Part shown: one piece after another, positions 9,022-17,530 of the stretch
Numbering within the stretch: position 1 is the stretch's first letter
Layout of the letters: every line of letters begins with the position of its first letter
From: GCA-003244245 sp050699715
Lineage (GTDB): Bacteria > Actinomycetota > Actinomycetes > Mycobacteriales > Pseudonocardiaceae
NCBI GenBank assembly: GCA_050699715.1
Contig: JBOHFR010000005.1
Location: 1-64,000, forward strand
Length of the DNA stretch: 64,000 nt
Direction: 5' to 3'
The notes under the pieces: generated by a model
The model's database searches: none
What the model was told of the DNA's origin: nothing
What the model saw: only the letters and a program-made list of their open reading frames with translations
Made by a program: the position numbers and the translations under genes

Positions 9022-10368
9022 ATGACCGATGACCAGTACCAGACTGGGGTAGAGCCGCCACAGCGGCCGTCAGGGTTCAACCTCGATGACCCAGCCCTGC
9101 GTCAGGCTGCGGCCCAACGAGACATTGCGGGCCTCTTCCGCCTGCGTCCCGCTGGTATGACCCAGCGGCGGCTGGCGGAGCTGGTCAGTATGAGCCAGTC
9201 TGAGGTGGCGGACATCCTGGCTGGTCGCACGGTCAAGAACTATGACGTCTTCGTGCGTATCGCCCAGGGCCTGGGCATCCCCCAGGGCATGATGGGCCTT
9301 GGAAGCGGTGAGCACGTTGAAGCACCACCGCAGCCGAGGCCGGCGCAGTGGGCGTATGAGGAGAGCGAACGAGTGAAGCGTCGCAAGTTAGTGGAGTTCG
9401 GTGGCTGTCTCCTGCTCGGTCGCCCTGACCTAGCCGACTGGAGACCGCGCAAGATCACCGACTCTGTGATGGAGCCACCGGCCATGGTCGGGCTGGTCGA
9501 TGTCCAGACATACGAGGACACCGTGGCCCGCCTAGCAGCCCTTGACCGCAGCGTAGGGGGCATGGCGTCCAGAGCACCGCTGGTAGCCATGGCAGTGACG
9601 GGTGAGCAGTACCTCAAAGCCAAGGTGCCACCGGACATCGAGGAGCGGCTGCGCTACGCGGTGGCTGAGGCTCACCGGTCGGCTGCCTGGGCGTCCGGTG
9701 ATGTGCGTTTCATGGACGCCTGCCGCGCTCATGCCCACCGGGCGCTTGACCTGTCGGAGGGCAGCCGCGACCGCATCGCCCAAGTTCTCGCTACGGTCGC
9801 CACCATCGAACGGTCGTATGGTGGTATCGCTCATTCGGTCGAGCTGTTCCAGCTAGCTCAGCTTGCCGCAGCAGTATCGTCTGACCCGCAAGTGGGAGCG
9901 GTACTGGCGGCTCAAGTGGCGGGTTCCTATCATGAACTTGGCTACCCCGAGAAAGCCCGTCAGGAGGTGGATACGGCCAGACGGTTGTTCGGTGAAGCCG
10001 ACCCTACGAGGTCGCTGCCATTCTTCCGTATGTATGGCAGTGGCACATGTGCGCTGGCGGCAGCCGAACACCAGCTGGGTAATTATGAAGCCGCTCGGGC
10101 GGATGGCATGAATGCGCTAGCTGGTTGGTCTGTTGGTGATGAGCGTAGCACTGCCATCGACAGCGTCATCCTCACCACCACCAATGTGCGAGCGGGTGAG
10201 CTGCGGGAGGGTGTGAGTCAAGCTGCTCAAGCCCTGGTGCTCGTGCAACGGATTGGCTCACGGCGGGTGCGCTTGCGATTGGTTCCGCTGGCTGAGGCTT
10301 TGAGCAAGCGTAATGATAGTACCTGCCGTGACCTGGCCCGGGCAGCCCGCAAGCTCGCCGTGGCGTGA
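9022..10368 (+). CDS. XRE-family regulator with C-terminal TPR-like region
   Basis: A 448-residue product starting at ATG 9022 behind a GAGGGGTAG ribosome binding site. The helix-turn-helix is at about residues 45-85 (GMTQRRLAELVSMSQSEVAD then ILAGRTVKNYDVFVRIAQGL). From about residue 170 the protein is a string of Ala-rich helical pairs (TPR-like), as in other actinobacterial regulators of this architecture. It is expected to be cytoplasmic. The next gene converges on it with a 3-bp gap. Target and ligand are unknown. Confidence 0.75.
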   Translation: MTDDQYQTGVEPPQRPSGFNLDDPALRQAAAQRDIAGLFRLRPAGMTQRRLAELVSMSQSEVADILAGRTVKNYDVFVRIAQGLGIPQGMMGLGSGEHVEAPPQPRPAQWAYEESERVKRRKLVEFGGCLLLGRPDLADWRPRKITDSVMEPPAMVGLVDVQTYEDTVARLAALDRSVGGMASRAPLVAMAVTGEQYLKAKVPPDIEERLRYAVAEAHRSAAWASGDVRFMDACRAHAHRALDLSEGSRDRIAQVLATVATIERSYGGIAHSVELFQLAQLAAAVSSDPQVGAVLAAQVAGSYHELGYPEKARQEVDTARRLFGEADPTRSLPFFRMYGSGTCALAAAEHQLGNYEAARADGMNALAGWSVGDERSTAIDSVILTTTNVRAGELREGVSQAAQALVLVQRIGSRRVRLRLVPLAEALSKRNDSTCRDLARAARKLAVA

Positions 10369-10371
10369 GGC

Positions 10372-10626
10372 TTAGCGGGCTGGTTGCATAGTAGTGCGAA
10401 GCCGGTAGACCATGACGGCGATGAAGTAGATCGGTCCAAATAGGTAATCGGGATGGGGTCGCAAGGCAAGAATGACGGCCGTTCCTAAGGCAAGCGCGCC
10501 TACTGTCAAGGTCTTATAAAGCTCGGACTGATGTTTGTAGGTTCCCGTAAGAACGACTGCTAATACCAATAAATCAGTTGCTATGAAGTATAATTTGTCT
10601 CCGCTATCTAGCAAAACTATTACCAT
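10372..10626 (-). CDS. Small membrane protein
   Basis: An 84-residue product with three hydrophobic segments: LYFIATDLLVLAVVLTG, LTVGALALGTAVILAL and YLFGPIYFIAVMVY. The C-terminus is basic (RLRTTMQPAR). The ATG at 10626 has no strong ribosome binding site, and hydrophobic coding continues upstream (VKLLLLAIFL), so the true start may be different. It converges on the XRE gene ending at 10368. I do not recognise a family. Confidence 0.5.
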   Translation of the reverse strand: MVIVLLDSGDKLYFIATDLLVLAVVLTGTYKHQSELYKTLTVGALALGTAVILALRPHPDYLFGPIYFIAVMVYRLRTTMQPAR

Positions 10627-10758
10627 TAAAAAGATGGCGAGGAGTAGCAGTTTGACATCAGGTCAGGTAAGAAACTTATGCATCTCTCTCACTTTTTAAT
10701 TGGTAAGAATCTATCATAATGTTCGCTAACACCCGGTCCGGCACCCACATTGCGGACG

Positions 10759-11991
10759 CTACTGGACTCCGACGAACTCGGCTAGCTCGCGGAGCCCGCG
10801 ACGTCTACGACGGTCACGGCGCAGCATCTGGCGCAGCATGTCGTGGACGCGGTGGGTGAACATCAGCTGCTCGGGCGCGACAGCCCTGGCGGCCGACAGC
10901 GCGCTGAGCGCGTCGTCATCGTGTCTGCGCAGATAGTGTGACCAGGCCACGGTAATCAGGTGCGAGGCACGACGCTCGGCCAGCTCAGGAGGCAGCGCGG
11001 TCTCGTCAACGTGCACGGCCAGGCGGAGAGCATCAATGGGGTCACCCATCTCGGTGGCCAACCACACCCGGTGAATAGCCACGTTGGCGGGCCCGAACAC
11101 GGTCCAGAAATCATTGCGGTCACCGGTGAGCGCCGCCGCCCGGTCGCACTCCTGGAGGAAGTCGCGTACCGCCACGTGGTCGCCGACAGTTGCCGCACCC
11201 ACCGCGCCCTTGAGCATCAACGCGCCGTACATCGACGCGTGCTGCGGGGACTGAGCCAGCTGGGGTCGCAGCGCGCCGGCGGTCATGGCCGGAACGTCGA
11301 TGGACTCCTGGAGGTGCCCGTTGTGTCGCAGCGTCACCGACAGCCGCCAGGACGCCAGGGCCACGAGCAGACCATCCTCGCTACGCTCAGCAGTAGCCAT
11401 ACCGCGTTCTGCGGCGATCCACGGCAGATCCTTCTCACCGATCCGGTCGAGCATCCCGGAGGTGGCCCGCCAGACCAACGAGAGCTGTCCGAACGCGCGA
11501 TGTTGCGGTTCGCCGGTGCTGGTGTGGGCGGCCTGCCAGGCGTCGGCGATCAGATCCGGGAGCAGCGGACCGAGCCGTGACCACCGCTCGGCCTGAAAGC
11601 AGGCGAACGCCTCGTTGATCCGCACCGCCAGCTCCGCGTACCCAACAGGTGGCCGGTCAGGCACGCCGAGCACTCGTGCCGACCCGTTGTAGCGAAACAT
11701 CGCGGTCTTGATCGCGGCAACGGAGTCCGGCGCGGTACCGATCACCACATCACGCAGCTCCCGACGCCGGGCGGTGAACGCGGCAGGCAACAGCTTCGCC
11801 GGCTCAACGCCCAGCGCACCAGCGACAGCGACGATGGTGGACAACCGGTCCAGCTCCCGCACACCCCGCTCAAACTGGGCAAGCCACTCAACACTGCGCC
11901 CCAACAGCCCAGCCAGCACCTCCTGGGTAATGCCCTTACGCCGCCGGTAAAACGCGACCCGCTCACCGACGGTCGCCTCCTCGATCAACCC
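10759..11991 (-). CDS. XRE-TPR regulator, copy 1 of 3
   Basis: The product is 410 residues from GTG 11991; the frame is open from a TTG at 12015. The GTG is preferred because a TAGACT -10-like hexamer lies 7 nt upstream with no ribosome binding site, which fits leaderless transcription. Helix-turn-helix near residues 10-65 (YRRRKGITQEVLAGLLGRSV then EWLAQFERGVRELDRL). The rest is a helical TPR-like array, ending RRDRRRRRGLRELAEFVGVQ. Copies 2 (14194) and 3 (16150) are nearly the same in sequence. Each faces a short divergent gene across an operator-like region. In this copy the short gene is almost gone (12078-12131). Autoregulation through the 12021-12039 palindrome is inferred. Confidence 0.75.
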   Translation of the reverse strand, partial: GLIEEATVGERVAFYRRRKGITQEVLAGLLGRSVEWLAQFERGVRELDRLSTIVAVAGALGVEPAKLLPAAFTARRRELRDVVIGTAPDSVAAIKTAMFRYNGSARVLGVPDRPPVGYAELAVRINEAFACFQAERWSRLGPLLPDLIADAWQAAHTSTGEPQHRAFGQLSLVWRATSGMLDRIGEKDLPWIAAERGMATAERSEDGLLVALASWRLSVTLRHNGHLQESIDVPAMTAGALRPQLAQSPQHASMYGALMLKGAVGAATVGDHVAVRDFLQECDRAAALTGDRNDFWTVFGPANVAIHRVWLATEMGDPIDALRLAVHVDETALPPELAERRASHLITVAWSHYLRRHDDDALSALSAARAVAPEQLMFTHRVHDMLRQMLRRDRRRRRGLRELAEFVGVQ

Positions 11992-12020
11992 CACGCCATC
12001 AAGTCTAGGAAACAACAGGA

Positions 12021-12077
12021 CCCCAAGGTTTCCTTGGGGTTGCCATCTGAAGGTGCGCCTAGGGTCGTCCCTATGAT
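12021..12077. promoter_or_regulatory. Divergent promoter with two palindromes, copy 1
   Basis: CCCCAAGGTTTCCTTGGGG (12021-12039) is a perfect 8+3+8 palindrome just upstream of the -10 for the minus-strand regulator. TAGGGTCGTCCCTA (12060-12073) overlaps TATGAT (12072-12077), a good -10 for the plus strand. The same layout recurs in copies 2 and 3. Confidence 0.6.
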
Positions 12078-12131
12078 CTGCTCAACAAAGCCACGACACC
12101 CCGGCACGGGAAGACGGGAACGGCTTCATGA
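12078..12131 (+). pseudogene. 3' remnant of the short divergent gene, copy 1
   Basis: Eighteen codons (LLNKATTPRHGKTGTAS) match the end of the short genes at 15578-15730 and 17531-17764. They begin directly after the TATGAT -10, so the promoter-proximal part and the start codon are deleted. Confidence 0.6.
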
Positions 12132-12228
12132 CGAGGCCGCCAGGGCCCCATGGCACTCAGTTAAGGAACTGACCTGGGAGAACAGCGTTGTTGACGGCGC
12201 CGGAACAGCGTGCAGCCACGCATGCTGG

Positions 12229-12272
12229 ACACCCTTGTGGGGGTACTGCTTGGAGTACCCCCACAAGGGTGT
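12229..12272. terminator. Perfect 19-bp-arm hairpin
   Basis: Arms ACACCCTTGTGGGGGTACT and its complement around a 6-nt loop, followed by TTCG. It lies about 100 nt beyond the short-gene remnant and before the convergent solute-binding protein gene. A bidirectional terminator is likely. The equivalent point in copy 2 carries a hairpin repeat (15916-16060) instead. Confidence 0.5.
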
Positions 12273-12491
12273 TTCGCCGCCCGATCAGGCCACCCGTGAT
12301 TGGTGATCACGAGGAGGGTGTGATGCCTCCGGCCGGCCGCCTTCGCCGGTGATCGGCTGAGTGCGCGGCAGCACCTGCGATGTCAAGTAGGTGACCATCA
12401 CCACATACTCGCCAGGTTCCCCGACTCTCACTTCATGGCATTGCGCCAGGGCCGGCCTTGGCAGGTGCGGCCCGAAGAATCTGTCGCCGGG
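12273..12491. other. Short spacer between the terminator hairpin and the lipoprotein gene
   Basis: I see no gene here. The sequence from about 12360 to 12490 is ordinary high-GC spacer. Confidence 0.3.
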
Positions 12492-13349
12492 TCATAACAA
12501 CTTGCACGACAGCGCCGCCAGGTCGCTGTCTTTCGGCTTGAAGTGGCTCTCGAAGTCGCCGCCGCTGGTGTCGCTACCCGGGTAGGCGGCTACCGCGTCT
12601 GGAAGTTCAGCCTGGAAGTCGTGCCGCCACTGCGTCCGCAGGTAGTCGCTGATCACTGCGTTGAGCTTGAGGCAGTCCGCGTGGTGATGCCCGCGCAACC
12701 CAATGCCGTAGTACTGAAGCTCCCCGAAGACACCCGAAAGGACGACCTTGAACTTGCCCGGATTGGCGCCCGCGTATCCGTAGAGGATAAGAGCATCTGT
12801 AAACACCGCGTCGGTGTTGTGTTCAAGGAGCTTGTCGACACACCCCTTGGTAGTGGGATCCTTCGTCGTCATGTTCGCTCCGGGGATGACCACTCCCACA
12901 CCGGTGCCCTCCGCTTCGGTACAGACACTCTTGCCCCTCAGGCTGTCCTTGGTGGTGATGCCCGTGTCGTCCGCGCGGATCAGCAACGCCTGCGGGCTGA
13001 CCATGTAGGGGCCTGCGAAGTCGATGCCCCGCTGATTGCGTGACGGGGTGATCGAGTACGTCGCGATGGCGATCGTCACGTTGCCGCTGTCGAGCATGCG
13101 CTCTCGGTCGGCGATGGTGAACGGCTTGGACGTCACCGGGGTGTGCAGTCCGGCTCCGATCGCGTTCATCAGGTCGATGTCGAAACCCGCCGGGTTGAGG
13201 TCGCCCACCGCGAAGCCCGGTGAGTCCTCGACGACCCCGACGATGATCGTGCCGGTGAGAATGGACGGATCCGGCTCCGGAGCACAGCCAGCCAGGAGGA
13301 CGAGTGCGCCTAAGACGGTAAGCCAGCCCCTTGTTCGCACCCTGTGCAC
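12492..13349 (-). CDS. Family 3 solute-binding lipoprotein (amino-acid type)
   Basis: A 285-residue product. The N-terminus has a lipobox signal (TVLGALVLLAGCAPEP), so the mature protein is lipid-anchored at Cys near residue 22. The body matches SBP_bac_3: IIVGVVEDSPGFA, GFDIDLMNAIGAGL, ITPSRNQRGIDFAGPYMVSP and the CTEAEGTG hinge stretch. These proteins bind polar amino acids for an ABC permease or act as receptors. No permease or ATPase gene is adjacent, so this is an orphan binding protein that may serve sensing. It lies between regulator copies 1 and 2. Confidence 0.8.
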   Translation of the reverse strand: MHRVRTRGWLTVLGALVLLAGCAPEPDPSILTGTIIVGVVEDSPGFAVGDLNPAGFDIDLMNAIGAGLHTPVTSKPFTIADRERMLDSGNVTIAIATYSITPSRNQRGIDFAGPYMVSPQALLIRADDTGITTKDSLRGKSVCTEAEGTGVGVVIPGANMTTKDPTTKGCVDKLLEHNTDAVFTDALILYGYAGANPGKFKVVLSGVFGELQYYGIGLRGHHHADCLKLNAVISDYLRTQWRHDFQAELPDAVAAYPGSDTSGGDFESHFKPKDSDLAALSCKLL

Positions 13350-13373
13350 ACGTTCTCCCTGGACAATACCGGC

Positions 13374-13831
13374 TTACTTGTTCTGGATCTTCGCGCTCAC
13401 TACAGACAGATCCACGCCGCAGTTCAGATCGCTGCGGGTGTTCATGACAGCGATGTCCACGTGGAGCTTCGTGGCCCCGGCCGGCAGGTCCACCGACGTC
13501 GGGACTCCGGAACTCGCGGGGACCGTCCCACCGTGATTGCCCATTGTGTCGGGTGTCACCGAGAGCGACGTGTTCGGGACGCAACTTCCGATGTCGGGGC
13601 TGTGATCGACAACCTGGAACACCAGCAGGATGGTATCTTTTCTCGCGGTGACGGTGACAACTCTTCGGGTGACCTTGGGGTCGATCGTCGGGAACTTGGG
13701 GGGCTGGAAGACGCCGATGATGCCAGGGTGGGAGGTAACCGCAGCTCCTCGCCCTGATCAGCATCATCGAAATCGATCATGATGAGATTGTATGACACAT
13801 CGTTCACTCTTCCGCGCGTCCCCAGGACCAT
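13374..13831 (-). pseudogene. Hypothetical gene, probably frameshifted
   Basis: The distal frame encodes GVFQPPKFPTIDPKVTRRVV, TVTARKDTILLVFQVVDHSP and a beta-rich tail ending VSAKIQNK, but it has no start codon before an in-frame stop near 13758. Another frame supplies a plausible N-terminus (MIDFDDADQGEELRL). One frameshift near 13745 would join them. Alternatively a GTG at 13622 gives an 82-residue product. No family is recognised. It lies 24 bp from the solute-binding lipoprotein gene on the same strand, so the two could be cotranscribed. Confidence 0.4.
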
Positions 13832-13886
13832 AGGTTCACGATCACTACCCCGACAACCACGATCTTTTCAAGATCGTATTAATGGG

Positions 13887-14030
13887 CTGATGCCGGCCGC
13901 ATCCCGTACCGATGTCACTGTCGGTGAGGTCCAGGGAAGGACTGTCGCAGTGTGGGGATGTGCCGCAGATGGCAACTTTGGGCGAGAAATTGCCATCTGC
14001 GGCACATCCGCAACGGATCCCCCCACCTCA
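13887..14030 (+). repeat. Hairpin repeat copy A
   Basis: Shares with copy B the flank GATGTCACTGTCGGTGAGGT and the far flank CAACGGATCC. The core is a hairpin with 23-nt arms (13956-13978 and 13987-14009, one mismatch) and loop TGGGCGAG. It lies 164 bp past the 3' end of regulator copy 2. Copies C and D in the opposite strand orientation carry the core flipped relative to the flanks. Confidence 0.75.
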
Positions 14031-14193
14031 CCGGAAGGGCAGAAGTGGCGGAGAAGACGGTCGGAACCAGGGGTGGCCAGTCGGTAGCGACGAGAGAAAT
14101 GGCCGTGCGCGGCACCGTCGTGCGCCATCCATGCCGCGATCTCAGCAACAGAATGGCGGGAGCGACAGCCGCCCGGCCCGATCGTTGGCGACG

Positions 14194-15426
14194 CTACTGC
14201 ACTCCGGCGAACTCGGCCAGCTCGCGGAGCCCACGACGTCGACGACGGTCGCGGCGCAGCATCTGGCGCAGCATGTCGTGGACGCGGTGGGTGAACATCA
14301 ACAGCTCAGGCGCGACCGCCCTGGCGGCCGACAGCGCGCTGAGTGCATCGTCATCGTGCCTACGCAAATAGTGTGACCAGGCCACGGTGATCAGGTGGGA
14401 GGCGCGACGCTCGGCCAGCTCAGCAGGCAGCGCGGTGTCGTCAACGTGCGCGGCCAGGCGGAGAGCATCAAGGGGATCACCCATCTCGGTGGCTAACCAT
14501 ACCCGGTGAATAGCCACGTTGGCGGGCCCGAACGCGGTCCAGAAATCATTGCGGTCGCCGGTGAGCTCCGCCGCCCGGTCGCACTCCCGAAGGTAGTCAC
14601 GCACCGCCACGTGGTCGCCGACACTGGCCGCGCCCACCGCACTCCTGAGCATCAACGCGCCGTACATCGACGCGTGCTGCGGGGACTGAGCCAGCTGGGG
14701 ACGCAGCACGTCGGCGGTCGCGACCGGCACATCGATGGACTCCTGGAGGCGTCCGTGGTTTCGCAGCACCGCCGCCAGCCCCCAGGCCGCCCCGGCGATG
14801 AGGAGACTGTCCTCGCTGCGCTCAGCAGCAGCCATGTTGCGTTCCATGGCGATCCACGGCAGGTCTTTCTCACCAATCCGGCCAAGCATCCCGGTGGTGA
14901 CTCGCCAGACCAAGTGGAGCTGCCTGAACGCGTGGTGTTGCCGTTCGCCGGTGCTGGTGTGGGCGGCCTGCCAGGCGTCGGCGATGAGGTCCGGGAGCAG
15001 CGGACCGAGCCGAGACCAGCGCTCGGCCTGCGAGCAGGCGAACGCCTCGTTGATCCGCACCGCCAGCTCAGCAGGCCCAACCGGTGGCCGCTCGGGCACA
15101 CCGAGCACCCGTGCCGACCCGTTGTAACGGAACATCGCGGCCTTGATCGCGGCAACGGAATCCGGCGCGGTACCGATCACCGCACCACGCAGCTCCCGAC
15201 GCCGGGTGGTGAACGCGGCAGGCAGGAGCTTGGCCGGCTCGATGCCCAGTGCATCGGCGACGGCGACGATGGTGGACAGCCGGTCCAGCTCCCGCACACC
15301 CCGCTCGAACTGGGCAAGCCACTCGACACTGCGCCCCAGCAGCCCAGCCAGCACCTCCTGGGTGATGCCCTTGCGCCGCCGGTAAAACGCGACCCGCTCA
15401 CCGACGGTCGCCTCCTCGATCAACCC
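14194..15426 (-). CDS. XRE-TPR regulator, copy 2 of 3
   Basis: A 410-residue product from GTG 15426, with an open frame to the TTG at 15450. Same helix-turn-helix and helical array as copies 1 and 3, with scattered substitutions concentrated in the middle (LLIAGAAWGLAAVLRNHGRL here against LLVALASWRLSVTLRHNGHL in copy 1). The DNA-binding half is the best conserved, so all three probably recognise the same operator, while the sensing halves drift. It ends RRRGLRELAEFAGVQ. The partner short gene is present in a shortened form at 15578-15730. Confidence 0.75.
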   Translation of the reverse strand, partial: GLIEEATVGERVAFYRRRKGITQEVLAGLLGRSVEWLAQFERGVRELDRLSTIVAVADALGIEPAKLLPAAFTTRRRELRGAVIGTAPDSVAAIKAAMFRYNGSARVLGVPERPPVGPAELAVRINEAFACSQAERWSRLGPLLPDLIADAWQAAHTSTGERQHHAFRQLHLVWRVTTGMLGRIGEKDLPWIAMERNMAAAERSEDSLLIAGAAWGLAAVLRNHGRLQESIDVPVATADVLRPQLAQSPQHASMYGALMLRSAVGAASVGDHVAVRDYLRECDRAAELTGDRNDFWTAFGPANVAIHRVWLATEMGDPLDALRLAAHVDDTALPAELAERRASHLITVAWSHYLRRHDDDALSALSAARAVAPELLMFTHRVHDMLRQMLRRDRRRRRGLRELAEFAGVQ

Positions 15427-15455
15427 CACGCCATCAAGTCTAGGAAACAACAGGA

Positions 15456-15511
15456 CCCCAAGGTTTCCTTGGGGTTGCCATCCACAGCGTGCGTAGGGTC
15501 AACCCTATGAT
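15456..15511. promoter_or_regulatory. Divergent promoter with two palindromes, copy 2
   Basis: CCCCAAGGTTTCCTTGGGG (15456-15474) and TAGGGTCAACCCTA (15494-15507). The second overlaps the plus-strand -10 TATGAT (15506-15511). Identical spacing to copy 3. Confidence 0.6.
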
Positions 15512-15577
15512 CAATACTCTGACCACCACGCGGACGCTGACAATGCCGCAGTGCGCGGTGTTAGGCGGTGAGCCGCG

Positions 15578-15730
15578 ATGAGCGGGAGCAACGCCGCACG
15601 GGTGTGTCTGACCTTCAACAGGAAAATCAAGACCACCGCCGTGATGACCAACCAGCAGACGGCACAGCTCTGCGAGCTGCTCAACAAAGCCACGACACCC
15701 CGGCACGGGAAGACGAGAACAGTCTCATGA
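15578..15730 (+). CDS. Short divergent gene, copy 2 (shortened, 50 residues)
   Basis: MSGSNAARVCLTFNRKIKTT followed by AVMTNQQTAQLCELLNKATT and PRHGKTRTVS. Compared with copy 3 (17531-17764), about 27 codons near the N-terminus, including a DNA hairpin, are missing in frame, yet the start, the VCLTFNR core and the C-terminus are kept. The partner regulator is divergent. The product may be a small ligand or antitoxin-like partner of the regulator; this is inference from pairing only. Confidence 0.5.
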   Translation: MSGSNAARVCLTFNRKIKTTAVMTNQQTAQLCELLNKATTPRHGKTRTVS

Positions 15731-15915
15731 CGGTGCGGAATGCCCCGAACACGGCTACCGGCCGATCACCACTGATACTCACCTGACTGGCCGAAGTCAA
15801 CTCCACCATCGTTGTGCACGACGCGGCCGTCAGGGCCCGATGGCACTCAGTTAAGGAACCGACCTGGGAGAACAGAGTTGTTGGCGGCGCCGGGACAGCG
15901 TGCAGCCGCACCTGG
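15731..15915. other. Spacer with sequence also present after copy 1
   Basis: The stretch 15842-15910 (GGCACTCAGTTAAGGAAC...) matches 12152-12220 closely. This shows that the duplicated unit extends past the short gene. No gene is seen. Confidence 0.45.
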
Positions 15916-16060
15916 CTGATACCGGCCGCATCCCATACCGATGTCACTGTCGGTGAGGTCCAGGGAAGGAGTGTCGCAGTGTGGAGATGTGCCGCAGAGG
16001 GCAACTTTGGGCGAGAAGTTGCCCTCTGCGGCACATCCGCAACGGATCCCCCACCTCCCC
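15916..16060 (+). repeat. Hairpin repeat copy B
   Basis: Close relative of copy A. Arms are 23 nt with loop TGGGCGAG. Relative to A, the arm base changes ATGG to AGGG on one side and CCAT to CCCT on the other, a compensated pair. It lies 90 bp past the 3' end of regulator copy 3. Confidence 0.75.
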
Positions 16061-16149
16061 GGGAGCGCCGTCGTGCGCCATCCATGCGGCGACCCCAGCA
16101 ACAGAATGGCGGCAGCGACAGCCGACCGGCCCGATCGTTGGCGACGCTA

Positions 16150-17379
16150 CTACACTCCGACGAACTCGGCCAGCTCGCGGAGCCCGCGTCGACGGCGACG
16201 GTCGCGGCGCAGCATCTGGCGCAGCATGTCGTGGACGCGGTGGGTGAACAGCAGCAGCTCAGGCGCCGCTGCCCGGGCGGTGGTGAGCGCGCTGAGTGCG
16301 TCGTCATCGTGTCTGCGCAGGTAGTGTGACCAGGCGACGGTGATCAGGTGGGAGGCGCGACGTTCGGCCAGCTCCGGGGGCAGTGCGGTGTCGTCTACGT
16401 GTTCGGCTTGGCGGAGGGCGTCGATGGGATCGCCCATTTCGGTGGCCAGCCATACCCGGTGAATGGCGACGTTGGTGGGTCCAAACGAGAGCCAGAAATC
16501 GTTGCGGTCGCCGGTGAGCGCTGCGGCCCGGTCGCACTCCCGGAGGTAGTCGCGTACCGCCGCATGGTCACCGACAGTTGCCGCGCCTACTGAGCCCTTA
16601 AGCATCAACGCTCCGTATATTGACGCGTGCTGGGGAGACTGAGCCAGCCGGGGTCGCAACGCGTCGGCGGTCGCGACCGGAATGTCGATGGACTCCTGAA
16701 TGAGCCCGTTGTGTCGGAGTGCCATCGCTAGTCGCCAGGCGGCCACGGCGATCAGCAGGTCGTCCTCGCTGTGCTCGGCAGCCGTCATGCTGCGTTCCAC
16801 GGCGATCCACGGAAGGTCGTTCTCACCGATGCGGTCCAGCATCCTGGAGGTGACTTGCCAGACCAAGGAGAGCTGCCCGAGCGCGCGGTATTGCCGTTCG
16901 CCGGTGCTGGTGTGCGCGGCCTGCCAGGTGTCAGCGATCAGATCCGGCAGCAGCGGACCAAGCTGTGACCAACGCGCAGTCTGCGAGCAGACGAACGCCT
17001 CGTTGATCCGCACCGCCAGCTCCGCGGACCCAACAGGTGGTCGCTCGGGCACACCGAGCACTCGTGCCGACCCGTTGTAGCGAAACATCGCGGTCTTGAT
17101 CGCGGCAACGGAATCCGGCGCGGTACCGATCACCGCACCACGCAGCTCCCGACGCCGAGCGGTGAACGCGGCAGGCAACAGCTTCGCCGGCTCAACGCCC
17201 AGCGCACCAGCGACAGCGACGATGGTGGACAACCGGTCCAGCTCCCGCACACCCCGCTCAAACTGGGCAAGCCACTCAACACTGCGCCCCAACAGCCCAG
17301 CCAGCACCTCCTGGGTAATGCCCTTACGCCGCCGGTAAAACGCGACCCGCTCGCCGACGGTCGCCTCCTCGATCCACCG
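16150..17379 (-). CDS. XRE-TPR regulator, copy 3 of 3
   Basis: A 409-residue product from GTG 17379, with an open frame to 17403. Same architecture as copies 1 and 2: helix-turn-helix at the N-terminus (ITQEVLAGLLGRSVEWLAQF), then helical repeats, ending RRGLRELAEFVGV. Its partner short gene is the only full-length one (17531-17764), so this copy is the best candidate for the ancestral functional unit. The operator palindrome upstream has one arm mismatch compared with the other copies. Confidence 0.75.
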   Translation of the reverse strand, partial: RWIEEATVGERVAFYRRRKGITQEVLAGLLGRSVEWLAQFERGVRELDRLSTIVAVAGALGVEPAKLLPAAFTARRRELRGAVIGTAPDSVAAIKTAMFRYNGSARVLGVPERPPVGSAELAVRINEAFVCSQTARWSQLGPLLPDLIADTWQAAHTSTGERQYRALGQLSLVWQVTSRMLDRIGENDLPWIAVERSMTAAEHSEDDLLIAVAAWRLAMALRHNGLIQESIDIPVATADALRPRLAQSPQHASIYGALMLKGSVGAATVGDHAAVRDYLRECDRAAALTGDRNDFWLSFGPTNVAIHRVWLATEMGDPIDALRQAEHVDDTALPPELAERRASHLITVAWSHYLRRHDDDALSALTTARAAAPELLLFTHRVHDMLRQMLRRDRRRRRGLRELAEFVGV

Positions 17380-17408
17380 CACGCCATCGAGTCTAGGAAA
17401 CAACAGTG

Positions 17409-17464
17409 CCCCAAGTTTTCCTTGGGGTTGCCATCCACGGCGTGCGTAGGGTCAACCCTATGAT
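17409..17464. promoter_or_regulatory. Divergent promoter with two palindromes, copy 3
   Basis: CCCCAAGTTTTCCTTGGGG (17409-17427, one mismatch between arms) and TAGGGTCAACCCTA (17447-17460). The plus-strand -10 TATGAT is at 17459-17464. The leader to the short gene start is about 65 nt. Confidence 0.6.
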
Positions 17465-17530
17465 CAATACTCTAGCCACCACGCAGGCACTGACGGCGCC
17501 ACAGTGCGCGGTGTTAGGCGGTAGGCCACG

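Noticed and set aside
12823..13767. A 314-residue Arg/His-rich minus-strand frame over the solute-binding protein gene
   Set aside because: Composition is that of an out-of-frame high-GC shadow; the lipoprotein frame is the real one.
13956..14009. Hairpin repeats as a CRISPR array or integron attC sites
   Set aside because: Copies are single and dispersed, without regular spacers, and lack the GTTRRRY/RYYYAAC core of attC.
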